A stretch of 64,000 nt of DNA, taken from the NCBI RefSeq assembly GCF_004345565.1, contig NZ_SLWA01000001.1:405892-469891 (forward strand), written 5' to 3'. The notes beneath the pieces were generated by a model. The model ran no database searches and was not told the origin of the DNA. It saw only the letters and a program-made list of their open reading frames with translations. Below are positions 38,590-47,857 of this stretch, one piece after another. Both the position numbers and the translations under genes were made by a program. The stretch's first letter is position 1, and every line of letters starts with the position of its first letter. Source of the stretch: Flavobacterium circumlabens (lineage in GTDB: Bacteria > Bacteroidota > Bacteroidia > Flavobacteriales > Flavobacteriaceae).

Positions 38590-38936
38590 AAACAATAATC
38601 AAACTGGAAGAATTAGGCTTATTTATTTTTGGGATTTATTTATTCAGTCTCTTAAATTATCAGTGGTGGTGGTTTTTGGTCTTAATTTTAGCACCGGATT
38701 TTTCGATGCTCGGTTATATTCTGAATACTAAAATTGGTGCTTATTCCTACAATCTATTTCATCATAAAGGGCTTTCCGTTTTGCTGTATTTAGCAGGTTG
38801 TTATTTAAAAATAGAATTGCTGCAGCTTGTTGGCGTTATTTTATTTTCGCATGCTGCAATGGACCGAATATTTGGTTATGGATTAAAGTATGAAAAAGGA
38901 TTTAAATACACCCATTTAGGTGAAATAGGTAAATAA
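38586..38936 (+). CDS. DUF4260 family small membrane protein
   Basis: The 116-aa protein has three to four hydrophobic helices and the family pattern: LEELGLFIFGIYLF at the start, ILAPDFSMLGYILNTKIGAYSYNLFHHKGLS in the middle and HAAMDRIFGYGLKY at the end. It is in the inner membrane, with unknown function. It is translationally coupled to the GNAT gene upstream. Confidence 0.85.
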   Translation: MKTIIKLEELGLFIFGIYLFSLLNYQWWWFLVLILAPDFSMLGYILNTKIGAYSYNLFHHKGLSVLLYLAGCYLKIELLQLVGVILFSHAAMDRIFGYGLKYEKGFKYTHLGEIGK

Positions 38937-38944
38937 ACAATGAT

Positions 38945-39316
38945 ATGAATTTAGAAACGTTTTACGAATATTGTCTTTCGAAAAAAGGAGTGACTGAACA
39001 TTTCCCGTTTGATGAAGATACTTTAGTTTTTAAAGTTGGCGGAAAAATGTTTGCCTTATCCTCCTTATCGCAATGGGAAAAAAGCGAACCGTCCGTAAAT
39101 TTAAAATGCGATCCCGAACGTGCACAGGAGCTAAGGGCAGAATACGAAGAGATAAAACCCGGATTTCATATGAGTAAGGTACACTGGAATACAATTGCAC
39201 TAAACGGAAATCTGCCAGCGAAATTCGTAAAAGAATTAATTGATCATTCATATGAACTGGTTTTCAAAAGTTTGACAAAGAAAATTCAAAATGAAATTAT
39301 TGAATTAGAAAATTAG
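38945..39316 (+). CDS. MmcQ/YjbR family DNA-binding protein
   Basis: The 123-aa protein has the CyaY-like fold typical of YjbR: YCLSKKGVTEHFPFDEDTLVFKVGGKMFAL near the N-terminus, the VNLKCDPERAQELR strand-helix and the HWNTIALNGNLP segment. The molecular role is poorly defined; DNA binding is known for some family members. It is the third gene of the GNAT/DUF4260 cluster. Confidence 0.9.
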   Translation: MNLETFYEYCLSKKGVTEHFPFDEDTLVFKVGGKMFALSSLSQWEKSEPSVNLKCDPERAQELRAEYEEIKPGFHMSKVHWNTIALNGNLPAKFVKELIDHSYELVFKSLTKKIQNEIIELEN

Positions 39317-39320
39317 GCAT

Positions 39321-39328
39321 TACATTTG
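39321..39328 (+). promoter_or_regulatory. -7 box of the PH/SHOCT gene promoter
   Basis: TACATTTG matches TAnnTTTG, with TTG 18 bp upstream (39300-39302, within the end of the YjbR gene). It lies 35 bp before the ATG at 39364. Confidence 0.6.
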
Positions 39329-39363
39329 CATCGTAGGAAAAAAAACTTAGCAACTTATACCCC

Positions 39364-40071
39364 ATGAAAGAACAATTTAAAAAGTTTTTAAACGAAGAAC
39401 AAGATCCAAAGGCGATTGAAAAAATCACTTCGAAACTCAATGATTTATTGATGAAAGGTGAAGAAATCGGATACATCGCGGTTCAGAAAAAACCAGCAAT
39501 AACTGTTTTTCCTGATAGTATTGTATTAACAAACAAAAGAATTATTATTTGTAAACCTAAAAATTTAGGTCTTTCAATGGACTTTACAGATTACACCTGG
39601 GATGAAATCGTGGGTACTTTTGTAAAAGAAAACATTTTAGGTTCAGAGTTCTCTTTTTCTACGAAAACCGATATTCAGGCTTCGATAGATTATATTCCAA
39701 AAATTCAGGCTCGTAAAATTTTTACTTATGCTAAAGAACAACTGGATATATTAAAAAACCCAACTGCTGCAACTCCTGTAACAGAAGCGGTTCAGGAAGA
39801 AGAAGAATTTGAAACAGAAGACGAAATCGAAGAAGTGGAAACGGAAGAAGTAACCAGTTTTGCAGAAATTATGCCGGCTGTTACGCCATCTTACACGGAG
39901 ACTTTTGAGCCAATTCAGCCTCAGGCTCCGACCGGAGATCGTAAATTAAGCGAATTATCCAAGGAAGAGCTTTTTGATAAACTACAGAATTACAAAAAAT
40001 TACTCGACAACGGTTTAATCATGCAAGGTGAATACGATACATTCAAAAAAGAAATATTGAGTTACATGTAG
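39364..40071 (+). CDS. PH-domain protein with C-terminal SHOCT motif
   Basis: In the 235-aa cytoplasmic protein, residues ~35-130 form a bacterial pleckstrin-homology (bPH) domain (EEIGYIAVQKKPAITVFPDSIVLTNKRIII). An acidic linker follows (about 138-165, mostly Glu), then Pro/Thr-rich sequence, then a SHOCT motif at the C-terminus (LSKEELFDKLQNYKKLLDNG, then EYDTFKKEIL). Such pairs are common scaffolds of unknown role. It has its own promoter upstream. Confidence 0.85.
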   Translation: MKEQFKKFLNEEQDPKAIEKITSKLNDLLMKGEEIGYIAVQKKPAITVFPDSIVLTNKRIIICKPKNLGLSMDFTDYTWDEIVGTFVKENILGSEFSFSTKTDIQASIDYIPKIQARKIFTYAKEQLDILKNPTAATPVTEAVQEEEEFETEDEIEEVETEEVTSFAEIMPAVTPSYTETFEPIQPQAPTGDRKLSELSKEELFDKLQNYKKLLDNGLIMQGEYDTFKKEILSYM

Positions 40072-40074
40072 TGT

Positions 40075-40185
40075 TTAACCGCAAGGAAATCAAAGTTTTA
40101 CGCAAATCACACGAAGAAAAAGCATAAAAAAACCATCTCACAGGATGGTTTTTTCTTTTATAAACTTTGCGCTCCTTGCGGTTAA
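40075..40185. repeat. intergenic inverted repeat 'TTAACCGCAAGGA' enclosing a terminator
   Basis: Perfect 13-bp arms (40075-40087, 40173-40185) surround the hairpin terminator at 40126-40155. The CTTTGCG/CCTTGCG words recur at 21489-21533, so this is a family and not a single event. Confidence 0.8.
40126..40155. terminator. bidirectional hairpin terminator
   Basis: AAAACCATC pairs with GATGGTTTT around a 5-6-nt loop, with A-run and T-run on the outer sides. It serves the two convergent genes around it. Confidence 0.8.
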
Positions 40186-40187
40186 TT

Positions 40188-41288
40188 TTACAAAGTAGCT
40201 TTCTGTTTTTCTACAAAACTATTAGATTGCAATTCCAGTAACTCTTTTGCATTTTTACGTTGCAGATCATACAGGCTTTTATCTTCGGCTATATCCGAGT
40301 AAACTCTGTCGTGCATTTCTGCACTGGTTTTAACCAATAAATCACGTTGGTATTTATTCTGCGATAAAGTAGCTTTCATAGCAGTTTCGGCTTCTTCCTG
40401 CTTGAAATCAAATTCGCCTTTAGGAGCAAGTAATTTGGCAATAATCGGAGAGGTTTCTATCGCCAGAAACAACAACATAATAAAGAATGACGGCAGCCAT
40501 GGCAATTTATCCAAAGCATTAATTCTCGCCATTAAACCATCAAAACCTTCTATGATGGGTTGTGTTTGCGATACTTTTTTATCTAAATCGGACTGAAGCT
40601 GTTTTCCTGTTTTTTCTTTCTCAGCTATTTTTGCTTCGTTAGCTGCCTTTAGCGTTGCAAATTCTTTTAGGGAAGCGTCGTGTTTTTCGCGTTTTTCTTT
40701 ATAAACAGGGCCTTTTCCCAATTTCTTAGTTCCTGCAGTTCCTTCAGCTTCTGTGATGTAAGTCGAATATAAGGCATTTACTTCCTTCTCTTTTTTCAGA
40801 ATATCATTTTTCAAAGCCGTAATCTCCGCCTTATTCTTGTCTAAATCTGATTTGAAATAATTGCCAACCTGTTTTTTGTTGGCCAGTTCCATTTCATTTT
40901 TTTCTTTCAATAAAACAGTATTGATTTCTTTTTCGAAAATTTTAATCTCCAATGGCTTCGAAATTACGATGGCAATAATAACCGCCAAAAGAATTCGCGG
41001 TGTAGCCTGAAGAAATTCATCTAAAAAACGATCTCTTTTTTTAATCGTCGAAACGATAAACCGATCTAAATTGAAGATTAGCAAACTCCAGACAAATCCG
41101 AAGATTAAAGCCGGATAAATGGAGTCAAAAACAGTAAAAAGCGCGTAAGCACTGGCCAGGAAAGCCATAACTGCAGTAAAAAAAACAGTTGCGCCGATAC
41201 CCACATATTTGGTTTGTTCCCCTTCTGAACAACCGTCCAGCAAGTCTCGGTCGACTCCTGAACAAAGGATAAAAAATTGTTTTAACAT
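40188..41288 (-). CDS. DUF4407 domain membrane protein with central coiled coil
   Basis: The protein has 366 aa from the ATG at 41288; a longer frame starting at 41384 adds 32 polar residues with no membrane segment and is less likely. Two N-terminal helix pairs (GIGATVFFTAVMAFLASAYALF, then YPALIFGFVWSLLIFNLDRFIV and RILLAVIIAIVI) are followed by a long charged coiled coil (about 125-255) and another membrane helix (FFIMLLFLAIETSPIIAKLL). The NLDRFIVSTIKKRDR segment is the DUF4407 hallmark. Function unknown. Confidence 0.85.
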   Translation of the reverse strand: MLKQFFILCSGVDRDLLDGCSEGEQTKYVGIGATVFFTAVMAFLASAYALFTVFDSIYPALIFGFVWSLLIFNLDRFIVSTIKKRDRFLDEFLQATPRILLAVIIAIVISKPLEIKIFEKEINTVLLKEKNEMELANKKQVGNYFKSDLDKNKAEITALKNDILKKEKEVNALYSTYITEAEGTAGTKKLGKGPVYKEKREKHDASLKEFATLKAANEAKIAEKEKTGKQLQSDLDKKVSQTQPIIEGFDGLMARINALDKLPWLPSFFIMLLFLAIETSPIIAKLLAPKGEFDFKQEEAETAMKATLSQNKYQRDLLVKTSAEMHDRVYSDIAEDKSLYDLQRKNAKELLELQSNSFVEKQKATL

Positions 41289-41557
41289 GATTGATGATTT
41301 TTGATTGATGATTACTTCGTCAGTTCGCCCTTCGGGCTCGTGTGATAGGGCAAATTTAGCGCCAAAATTTTGATTCTCACGCAAATAGTTGATTTGTTTT
41401 TACTTAGACCACTTCAAAATGATGTTTATTAAATGTTATTTAAACATTAATCCTTTTGTAATTCAGGTCACAAATCATAACACTATGTTAATTTTTTTCA
41501 ACAAGTTTAATAATACTTAGGTTTTAGTTTCGCAATTAAAATAAACCAAAAAACACA

Positions 41558-44368
41558 ATGAAGAATTTTTATTTAGTAGTAACACTCTTTTTATTAACCA
41601 TGTCCGGTTATGCTCAAAAGGCGATAATATCCGGAAAGGTATTAGATGCCGATGACAAACTCCCGTTACCGGGAGCAATGATTCAGATTGTAGGCGAAAA
41701 CAAATACACTGTTTCAGATTATAATGGGCGATTTGAATTGCTTAATATAAATGTAGGTACTTATCAGGTTTTAGTAAAATATATTGGTTACACTTCAATA
41801 ACGCATGAAATAACTGTAGAACAAGGTAAAAACAATGTACTTGATTTTGTTCTTAAAGCTTCAGGAACCGAATTAAATGAAGTTGTTGTCGGAGATATCT
41901 TAAAAGGTCAGGCCAAAGCCCTAAATCAACAAAAAAACAATAAAAATATCGGAAACGTAATCTCCTCTGATCAGGTAGGTCGTTTTCCCGATGCTAACGT
42001 GGGTGACGCTTTAAAACGTGTTCCGGGAATCACCATGCAAAATGATCAGGGCGAAGCACGTAATATTATTATTAGAGGTTTGGCTCCTTCTTTGAACTCT
42101 GTTACGCTAAATGGCGACAGAATTCCGTCTGCAGAAGGAGATAACAGAAATGTACAAATGGATTTGATTCCATCGGATATGATTTCGACTATCGAAGTGA
42201 ATAAAACCCTGACTTCAGACATGGATGCAGATGCTATTGGAGGTTCTGTAAATTTAATTACCAGAGCCACTCCAAACGGCGAAAGAATCTCTGCTACTCT
42301 TGCAGGAGGTTATTTGCCTATACGTGAAAAAGCAAGCTACACCGCAGGTTTAGTATACGGAAATCGTTTTTTTGATAATAAATTAGGTGCTGTTTTCAGT
42401 GGATCTTACAACAATGTAGATTACGGTTCTGACAACATTGAAAACGAATGGGTAAAAGATGAGTTCGGAAATGAATATTTACAGGCATCAGAAGTTAGAA
42501 AGTACGATGTACAACGTATTCGCCGCAGTGGATCTGTTGCTTTAGATTACAAATTTGATGAAAACAATACCATTTTCGCCAATGCTATTTATAACTGGAG
42601 AGATGACAGAGAAAATCGTTTCAGAACGACTTACGATGATATCGAACCGATTTACAATGGTGAAACCATTACCGGTTTTGAAGGTCGTGTAAAACGCCAG
42701 ACAAAAGGCGGAGTTGATAACAGCAGAAACAAAAACAGAAGATTAGAAGATCAGCGTGTTCAGAATTATTCTATTCGGGGAGAGCATTTAATCAATTCGA
42801 AATTAGATTTAGACTGGTCGGCGAATTACGCCAAAGCGAGAGAATACCGTCCGGGTGAACGTTATATTGAATACCGTCAGAAAGGTTTGGAAATCAGTGA
42901 AGATTTATCTGATCTGAGATTTCCTTTACTAACTACAACCGGAGAATCTGTAGAGGATTTCAAATTTGATTCGGTAACAGAAAATACCGATGATACCAGC
43001 GAAAGTGAATTTGGAGCTAAAGTAAACATCCGTTTTCCATTCACCATTATTCCTTCTCAAAAAGGAAGACTTAGAACAGGACTTAGACTTCGTTTAAAAG
43101 AAAAAAAGAGAGATAATATTTTCTATTCGTACGAACCAACAGGCGATGGAATGGAATTATTATCTGATGTTTCAACAAGTTATTTTGATGGTAAAAATTT
43201 TAATCCGGGCAGCAAATATGTTCCGGGAACCTTTGCTTCTGCCGGTTTCTTAGGAAGTCTTGACTTGAATAACGCAACTTTATTTGATAAAGAAGCTGAC
43301 GCTGCCGAATATTTGGCAGTAAACTATAATGCCAAAGAAAATATTTATGCTGCCTATGTAAGATGGGATCAGGATTTCAATGACAAACTATCAATGGTAT
43401 TGGGTTTCCGTGTTGAAAATACGCATATCGATTATACCGGAAATCGTGTCTTAGATGAAGAAGAACTAGAAAGTAAAATCAATACTACCAATTCATACAC
43501 GAACGTATTGCCAAGCATCTCTTTCCAATATAATGCTACAAAAGATTTAGTTTTAAGAGCTGCTGCTACAACCGCTTTAGCAAGACCAAACTATTACGCC
43601 CTGGCTCCTTACGTTAATAATATTGCAGCCGATAAAGAAATTACAGCCGGAAATCCGGACCTTGACGTAACGTATTCGTATAACTATGATTTCATGGCAG
43701 AAAATTATTTCAAATCTGTCGGATTAATTTCAGGAGGTGTTTTCTACAAAAGATTAAATGATTTCATTTACAATTACAGCGACAACCAATATACGGATGC
43801 AAAATTTGCTGCTGATTTCCCAAATCAGGCAAATCCGATTCCGGCAGGTGAAAACTGGTCATTTGTACAATCAAGAAATGGGGACACGGTTGATGTTTAT
43901 GGTTTTGAGGTTGCTTTTCAGCGTCAGTTGGATTTCTTGCCAGGGAAATTTTTAAAAGGATTTGGAATCTATCTGAACTATACTTACACCAAATCTAAGG
44001 CAAAAGGAATTGCTGATGAAGACGGAAACGAAAGAAACAACATCAGTCTTCCGGGTACCACTCCTCATATGTTTAACGGATCTTTATCTTGGGAGAACAA
44101 AAGATTCTCTGCCAGAGTTTCGACCAACTTTACTTCAGATTATTTAGATGAATTAGGTTCAGAATCTTACAAAGACAGCTATTACGATAAACAACTTTTT
44201 GTTGACGCCAATGCTTCTTTCAAAATCACACCAAAACTTCGTCTTTTTGCAGAAGCCAATAATTTAACCAACCAGCCATTGCGCTATTACCAAGGTGTTG
44301 AAGCGCATACCAAACAAGCAGAATATTACCAGGCCAGATATAATTTTGGATTGAAATTCGACTTGTAA
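41558..44368 (+). CDS. TonB-dependent receptor paired with phytase
   Basis: The 936-aa outer membrane receptor has a signal peptide (1-19), a carboxypeptidase-regulatory-like domain (about 22-105, ISGKVLDADDKLPLPGAMI), then the plug (GRFPDANVGDALKRVPGITMQNDQGEARNIIIRGL, which fits the TIGR01782-type receptor subclass) and a long barrel ending in YNFGLKFDL. It is followed by a beta-propeller phytase gene across a hairpin, so uptake of inositol phosphate or its breakdown products is likely. I see no convincing Pho-box-like or TAnnTTTG site upstream (41289-41557). Confidence 0.9.
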   Translation: MKNFYLVVTLFLLTMSGYAQKAIISGKVLDADDKLPLPGAMIQIVGENKYTVSDYNGRFELLNINVGTYQVLVKYIGYTSITHEITVEQGKNNVLDFVLKASGTELNEVVVGDILKGQAKALNQQKNNKNIGNVISSDQVGRFPDANVGDALKRVPGITMQNDQGEARNIIIRGLAPSLNSVTLNGDRIPSAEGDNRNVQMDLIPSDMISTIEVNKTLTSDMDADAIGGSVNLITRATPNGERISATLAGGYLPIREKASYTAGLVYGNRFFDNKLGAVFSGSYNNVDYGSDNIENEWVKDEFGNEYLQASEVRKYDVQRIRRSGSVALDYKFDENNTIFANAIYNWRDDRENRFRTTYDDIEPIYNGETITGFEGRVKRQTKGGVDNSRNKNRRLEDQRVQNYSIRGEHLINSKLDLDWSANYAKAREYRPGERYIEYRQKGLEISEDLSDLRFPLLTTTGESVEDFKFDSVTENTDDTSESEFGAKVNIRFPFTIIPSQKGRLRTGLRLRLKEKKRDNIFYSYEPTGDGMELLSDVSTSYFDGKNFNPGSKYVPGTFASAGFLGSLDLNNATLFDKEADAAEYLAVNYNAKENIYAAYVRWDQDFNDKLSMVLGFRVENTHIDYTGNRVLDEEELESKINTTNSYTNVLPSISFQYNATKDLVLRAAATTALARPNYYALAPYVNNIAADKEITAGNPDLDVTYSYNYDFMAENYFKSVGLISGGVFYKRLNDFIYNYSDNQYTDAKFAADFPNQANPIPAGENWSFVQSRNGDTVDVYGFEVAFQRQLDFLPGKFLKGFGIYLNYTYTKSKAKGIADEDGNERNNISLPGTTPHMFNGSLSWENKRFSARVSTNFTSDYLDELGSESYKDSYYDKQLFVDANASFKITPKLRLFAEANNLTNQPLRYYQGVEAHTKQAEYYQARYNFGLKFDL

Positions 44369-44390
44369 TAATCAATTTATAAAATTCTTA

Positions 44391-44422
44391 AATTAGACAG
44401 GGCTTAATAGCTCTGTCTAATT
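44391..44422 (+). terminator. hairpin between TonB receptor and phytase genes
   Basis: AATTAGACAG pairs with CTGTCTAATT (10 bp) with further GC pairing inside. No strong T-run follows, so it may weaken rather than stop transcription into the phytase gene. Confidence 0.6.
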
Positions 44423-44442
44423 GCATTAAACTACTAAACCAA

Positions 44443-45495
44443 ATGAAAAATAAATCAATACTCTTATTTTTACTTTTAGGGTTTTTATTAATCGCCTGTA
44501 AAGACGACAAATTAGCTCCGATTGCTAAAAATGCCGTAAAACCAACAGCCCTTACAGCAGCTTTACCTCACGATACAGATGATCCCTCTATCTGGATTCA
44601 CCCTACAGATCCTTCAAAAAGTATAATTATAGGAACCGATAAAGACACTGATGGTGGTTTGTACGCTTTTGATTTGAATGGAAAAATTCTAAAAAAATCA
44701 ATTCCATTAAAAAGACCCAATAATGTTGATATCGCTTACGGCTTATTAATTGACGGAAAAAAAACAGATATTGCTGTTACTACAGAACGCGAAAGCAACA
44801 AAATCAGGATTTTCAGTTTACCTGATTTAGAACCCATTGACAATGGGGGAATTCCTGTTTTTGAAGGTGAAGAATTACGCGACCCAATGGGAATTGCATT
44901 GTACACACGCCCGGACGATAAAAAGATTTTTGCAATTGTGGGAAGAAAATCAGGGCCTTCAGGAAGTTATTTATGGCAGTACGAACTTTCCGGTGCCGGA
45001 AAAGTGGCAACTGCAAAAGTAGTTCGAAAATTTGGGGCCTATAGCGGAAAGAAAGAAATTGAAGCAATTGCTGTCGATAATGAACTAGGAACCATTTTAT
45101 ATTGTGACGAACAATTCGGAATCAGGAAATACAAAGCTGATCCTGCTTTAAATGATAATAAGGAAATAGCACTTTTTGGAAAAACAGGTTTCAAAGCCGA
45201 TAATGAAGGAATCGCCATCTACAAAAAAACAGATTCTACTGGTTACATTTTAGTATCCAACCAACAGGCCAATACCTTTATGGTGTATCCGAGAGAAGGT
45301 GTAAAGGGAAATCCAAATAATTATCCGCTGCTGGCAGAAATTCCAACGTCCACAATCGAATGCGACGGAGCCGATGTAACCAGCATTAATTTAGGTGGAA
45401 ATTATAAAAATGGGCTTTTCGTAGCCATGAGCAACGGAATGGTTTTTCAGTATTATTCCTGGGATTTGATTCAGGCACGTATCGATAAGAAGTAG
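44443..45495 (+). CDS. beta-propeller 3-phytase lipoprotein
   Basis: The 350-aa lipoprotein (signal MKNKSILLF... LLIAC, Cys 19) has the beta-propeller phytase pattern: HDTDDPSIWIHPTDPSKSIIIGTDKDTDGGLYAFDL, then NNVDIAYGL, then ELRDPMGIALYTRP, KEIEAIAVDNELG and ADNEGIAIYK with their calcium-binding acidic residues. The family releases phosphate from phytate using Ca. It lies downstream of a matching TonB-dependent receptor; the surface-anchored enzyme probably feeds it. No phosphate-regulon site is recognised. Confidence 0.92.
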   Translation: MKNKSILLFLLLGFLLIACKDDKLAPIAKNAVKPTALTAALPHDTDDPSIWIHPTDPSKSIIIGTDKDTDGGLYAFDLNGKILKKSIPLKRPNNVDIAYGLLIDGKKTDIAVTTERESNKIRIFSLPDLEPIDNGGIPVFEGEELRDPMGIALYTRPDDKKIFAIVGRKSGPSGSYLWQYELSGAGKVATAKVVRKFGAYSGKKEIEAIAVDNELGTILYCDEQFGIRKYKADPALNDNKEIALFGKTGFKADNEGIAIYKKTDSTGYILVSNQQANTFMVYPREGVKGNPNNYPLLAEIPTSTIECDGADVTSINLGGNYKNGLFVAMSNGMVFQYYSWDLIQARIDKK

Positions 45496-45499
45496 TTTT

Positions 45500-45598
45500 G
45501 AGTCGCAGTCGCAGAGTTCAGTCACAGTGGCGGTATGCAGTTTTCAGTTTCTTACCGAGGACTGAAAACTGCGACTGAAAACTGAGACTGAGACTAAA
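45500..45598. repeat. intergenic repeat, family 'CAGTTTTCAGTC', copy 3
   Basis: Perfect 12-bp arms (45537-45548, 45561-45572) are flanked by 'AGTCGCAGTCGCAG' and 'ACTGAGACTGAGACTAAA' words. It is the same family as 23597-23675 and sits just before the terminator of the converging phytase and pckA genes. Confidence 0.8.
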
Positions 45599-45610
45599 AA
45601 CAAGACATAA

Positions 45611-45639
45611 AAAAAGCTGTTCATAACGAACAGCTTTTT
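45611..45639. terminator. bidirectional terminator between phytase and pckA
   Basis: AAAAAGCTGTTC and GAACAGCTTTTT form a perfect 12-bp stem with a 5-nt loop and A/T tails on both sides. Confidence 0.85.
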
Positions 45640-45661
45640 CTGGTTTGAATTAGTAATTTCC

Positions 45662-47266
45662 TTATTCTGTAATCGGTGCGCCGGCCAAAATTTCGGCATT
45701 GGCAAATTCTTCAAATTTGGCAAAATTAGCTTTGAATTTCTGAGCTAATTCAATTGCTTTTTTATCGTATAAATCTTTGTCTTCCCAAGTATTTCTAGGA
45801 TTCAAAATCTCGCTTGGAACATTAGGACAGCTTTGTGGTTTTGCAATTCCAAAAACGGCATGGTTTTTAAATTCTACATTGTCCAGTTCACCGTTAAGTG
45901 CTGCAGTAATCATGGCACGTGTATATTTCAATTTCATACGGGTTCCGGTTCCGTAAGCACCACCAGTCCAGCCCGTATTAATCAACCATACTTTTACATC
46001 TGCATCTTTCATCTTTTTAGTCAGCATTTCTGCATAACGAGTTGGGTGCAAAGGCATGAATGGCGCTCCAAAACAAGCGGAGAAATTAGGTTGTGGTTCT
46101 GTAACTCCTGCTTCAGTTCCGGCGACTTTTGCCGTATATCCGGAGATAAAATGGTAAGCAGCCTGACCCGGAGTCAGTTTTGAGATTGGAGGCAAAATTC
46201 CAAAAGAATCTGCCGTTAAGAAGAATATATTTTTAGGGTTATGTCCTATAGATCCCGGCTGAATATTATCGATATGTGTTATAGGGTAACTAACACGCGT
46301 ATTTTGAGTAATGGATACATCATCATAATCCACTTCGTTTGTTCCTGCTTTGAAAACCACATTTTCTAAAAGTGCTCCTTTTTTGATCGCTCTGAAAATG
46401 TCCGGTTCGTTTTCTTCTGTCAGGTTAATAACTTTTGCGTAGCAACCCCCTTCAAAATTGAAAACAGTATTTTCCGCAGTCCATCCGTGTTCATCATCAC
46501 CAATTAATTTACGATCAGGATCTGCAGATAAAGTTGTTTTTCCTGTTCCGGATAATCCGAAGAAAATGGCAGTATCACCTGCTTCACCAACATTGGCGCT
46601 GCAGTGCATTGGTAGTGTATTTTTGAAAACCGGCAAAATGAAATTTAAAGCAGAAAAAATTCCTTTTTTCATTTCTCCTGTGTAACCTGTTCCACCGACA
46701 AGGGCAATTTTTCTGGTAAAATCCAAAATAGCAAAATTAGACTGACGTGTTCCGTCTACCGCAGGATCTGCCATAAAACTTGGTGCACAAATTACCGTCC
46801 ATTCCGGAGTAAAGTTGGCTAATTCTGAATCTTCCGGTCTTAAAAACATATTGTAACAAAACAAATTAGACCATGCCGTTTCAGTTACTACACGAACATT
46901 TAATCTGTAATTGGCGTCAGAGCAAACGTAAGAGTCTCTGACAAATACTTCTTTATGAGATAAAAACTGAGTTACTTTATTATATAACTTTTCAAAAGCT
47001 TCCGGCGAAAATGGAATGTTTACATTTCCCCACCAAACTTTATCTTCTGTAATACTGTCTTTTACAATAAAACGATCCTGTGGAGAACGTCCTGTAAATT
47101 CGCCCGTATTAATTGCCAATGCTCCCGTAGAGTTCTCCACACCTTGGCCTGACTGCAAAGTAATCGCATGCAATTCATCTGCTGATAATTGATAGCGAAC
47201 TGTTGCATTTTCAATTCCCAGTTCTTTTAACGAAATCGATTGCGTGAAAAGTGTGTTAGTGTCCAT
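45662..47266 (-). CDS. pckA: phosphoenolpyruvate carboxykinase (ATP)
   Basis: The 534-aa cytoplasmic enzyme interconverts oxaloacetate + ATP and PEP + CO2, the first step of gluconeogenesis. GGTGYTGEMKKGIFSALNF, the P-loop GLSGTGKTTLSADP (about 243-256), IGDDEHGW, FEGGCYAKV and the C-terminal YGTGTRMKLKYTRAMI are signatures of the ATP-dependent type. The length is normal. A -7 box is found upstream on the same strand. The terminator lies 22 bp beyond the stop. Confidence 0.96.
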   Translation of the reverse strand: MDTNTLFTQSISLKELGIENATVRYQLSADELHAITLQSGQGVENSTGALAINTGEFTGRSPQDRFIVKDSITEDKVWWGNVNIPFSPEAFEKLYNKVTQFLSHKEVFVRDSYVCSDANYRLNVRVVTETAWSNLFCYNMFLRPEDSELANFTPEWTVICAPSFMADPAVDGTRQSNFAILDFTRKIALVGGTGYTGEMKKGIFSALNFILPVFKNTLPMHCSANVGEAGDTAIFFGLSGTGKTTLSADPDRKLIGDDEHGWTAENTVFNFEGGCYAKVINLTEENEPDIFRAIKKGALLENVVFKAGTNEVDYDDVSITQNTRVSYPITHIDNIQPGSIGHNPKNIFFLTADSFGILPPISKLTPGQAAYHFISGYTAKVAGTEAGVTEPQPNFSACFGAPFMPLHPTRYAEMLTKKMKDADVKVWLINTGWTGGAYGTGTRMKLKYTRAMITAALNGELDNVEFKNHAVFGIAKPQSCPNVPSEILNPRNTWEDKDLYDKKAIELAQKFKANFAKFEEFANAEILAGAPITE

Positions 47267-47303
47267 AAATTTTGTTGTTGTGTGTGTTTCTTTTTTTAGT
47301 GAA

Positions 47304-47311
47304 CAAACATA
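47304..47311 (-). promoter_or_regulatory. -7 box of the pckA promoter
   Basis: On the minus strand TATGTTTG matches TAnnTTTG 37 bp before the pckA ATG. The -33 part is weak. Confidence 0.45.
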
Positions 47312-47470
47312 ATTACTTTGATTCCTAAGCTTTTATACTTAAAACATGAATTGTTATATTTTTTATCAATAGAGATAAAAACCAATAAAAATTCACATAA
47401 GCAATCTTATATGTTATTTATGAGACAAAATTAAAGATTAATTTTTAGATAAAATTTTTTATTCGGGATT

Positions 47471-47857
47471 TTATGATTTTTTCCTCAAAATAGTAGCAAA
47501 TAATACCAACCATGCAAGAATTAATAGAAATCCTCCTAAAGGTGTTGCGAATACGATAATTTTTGAGTCAAAAACTGTGTATTCTTTTGTCACTAATAAA
47601 TAGATTGACCCGCTAAACAGAACCACACCTGCAACCGCCAGACTATAGATGGTCTTTAAGGTTTTTTCAGCAATGTCTTTTCTGGTGGAAAGAAAAAACA
47701 GAAAAAAAGCATGATACATCTGATAACGGACGCCAACTTCAAAAGTATTTAATTGTTCAACCGATAACCATTTTTTAAGAAGATGGGCTCCGAAAGCTCC
47801 CAAAATAATAGCTAACATCCCGATAAATGCACCTGTCAAAACAATTTTTCTTTTCAT
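47471..47857 (-). CDS. DUF423 family membrane protein
   Basis: From the ATG at 47857 the protein has 128 aa and four helices (MKRKIVLTGAFIGMLAIILGAFGAHLLKKWLS); an ATG at 47875 adds six residues. VGVRYQMYHAFFLFFLS and SGSIYLLV are the family motifs of DUF423 (YgdD-type). It is an inner-membrane protein of unknown function. It is divergent from the saccharopine dehydrogenase-like gene. Confidence 0.88.
   Translation of the reverse strand: MKRKIVLTGAFIGMLAIILGAFGAHLLKKWLSVEQLNTFEVGVRYQMYHAFFLFFLSTRKDIAEKTLKTIYSLAVAGVVLFSGSIYLLVTKEYTVFDSKIIVFATPLGGFLLILAWLVLFATILRKKS

Noticed and set aside
41289..41384. Longer start of the DUF4407 protein at 41384.
   Set aside because: The extra 32 residues are polar and end where the spacer begins; the family starts at about MLKQFFILCSGVDRD.
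41289..41557. Pho box or riboswitch upstream of the TonB receptor/phytase genes.
   Set aside because: GGTCACAAATCATAACAC is only a weak match to a Pho box and no conserved riboswitch stem is evident.
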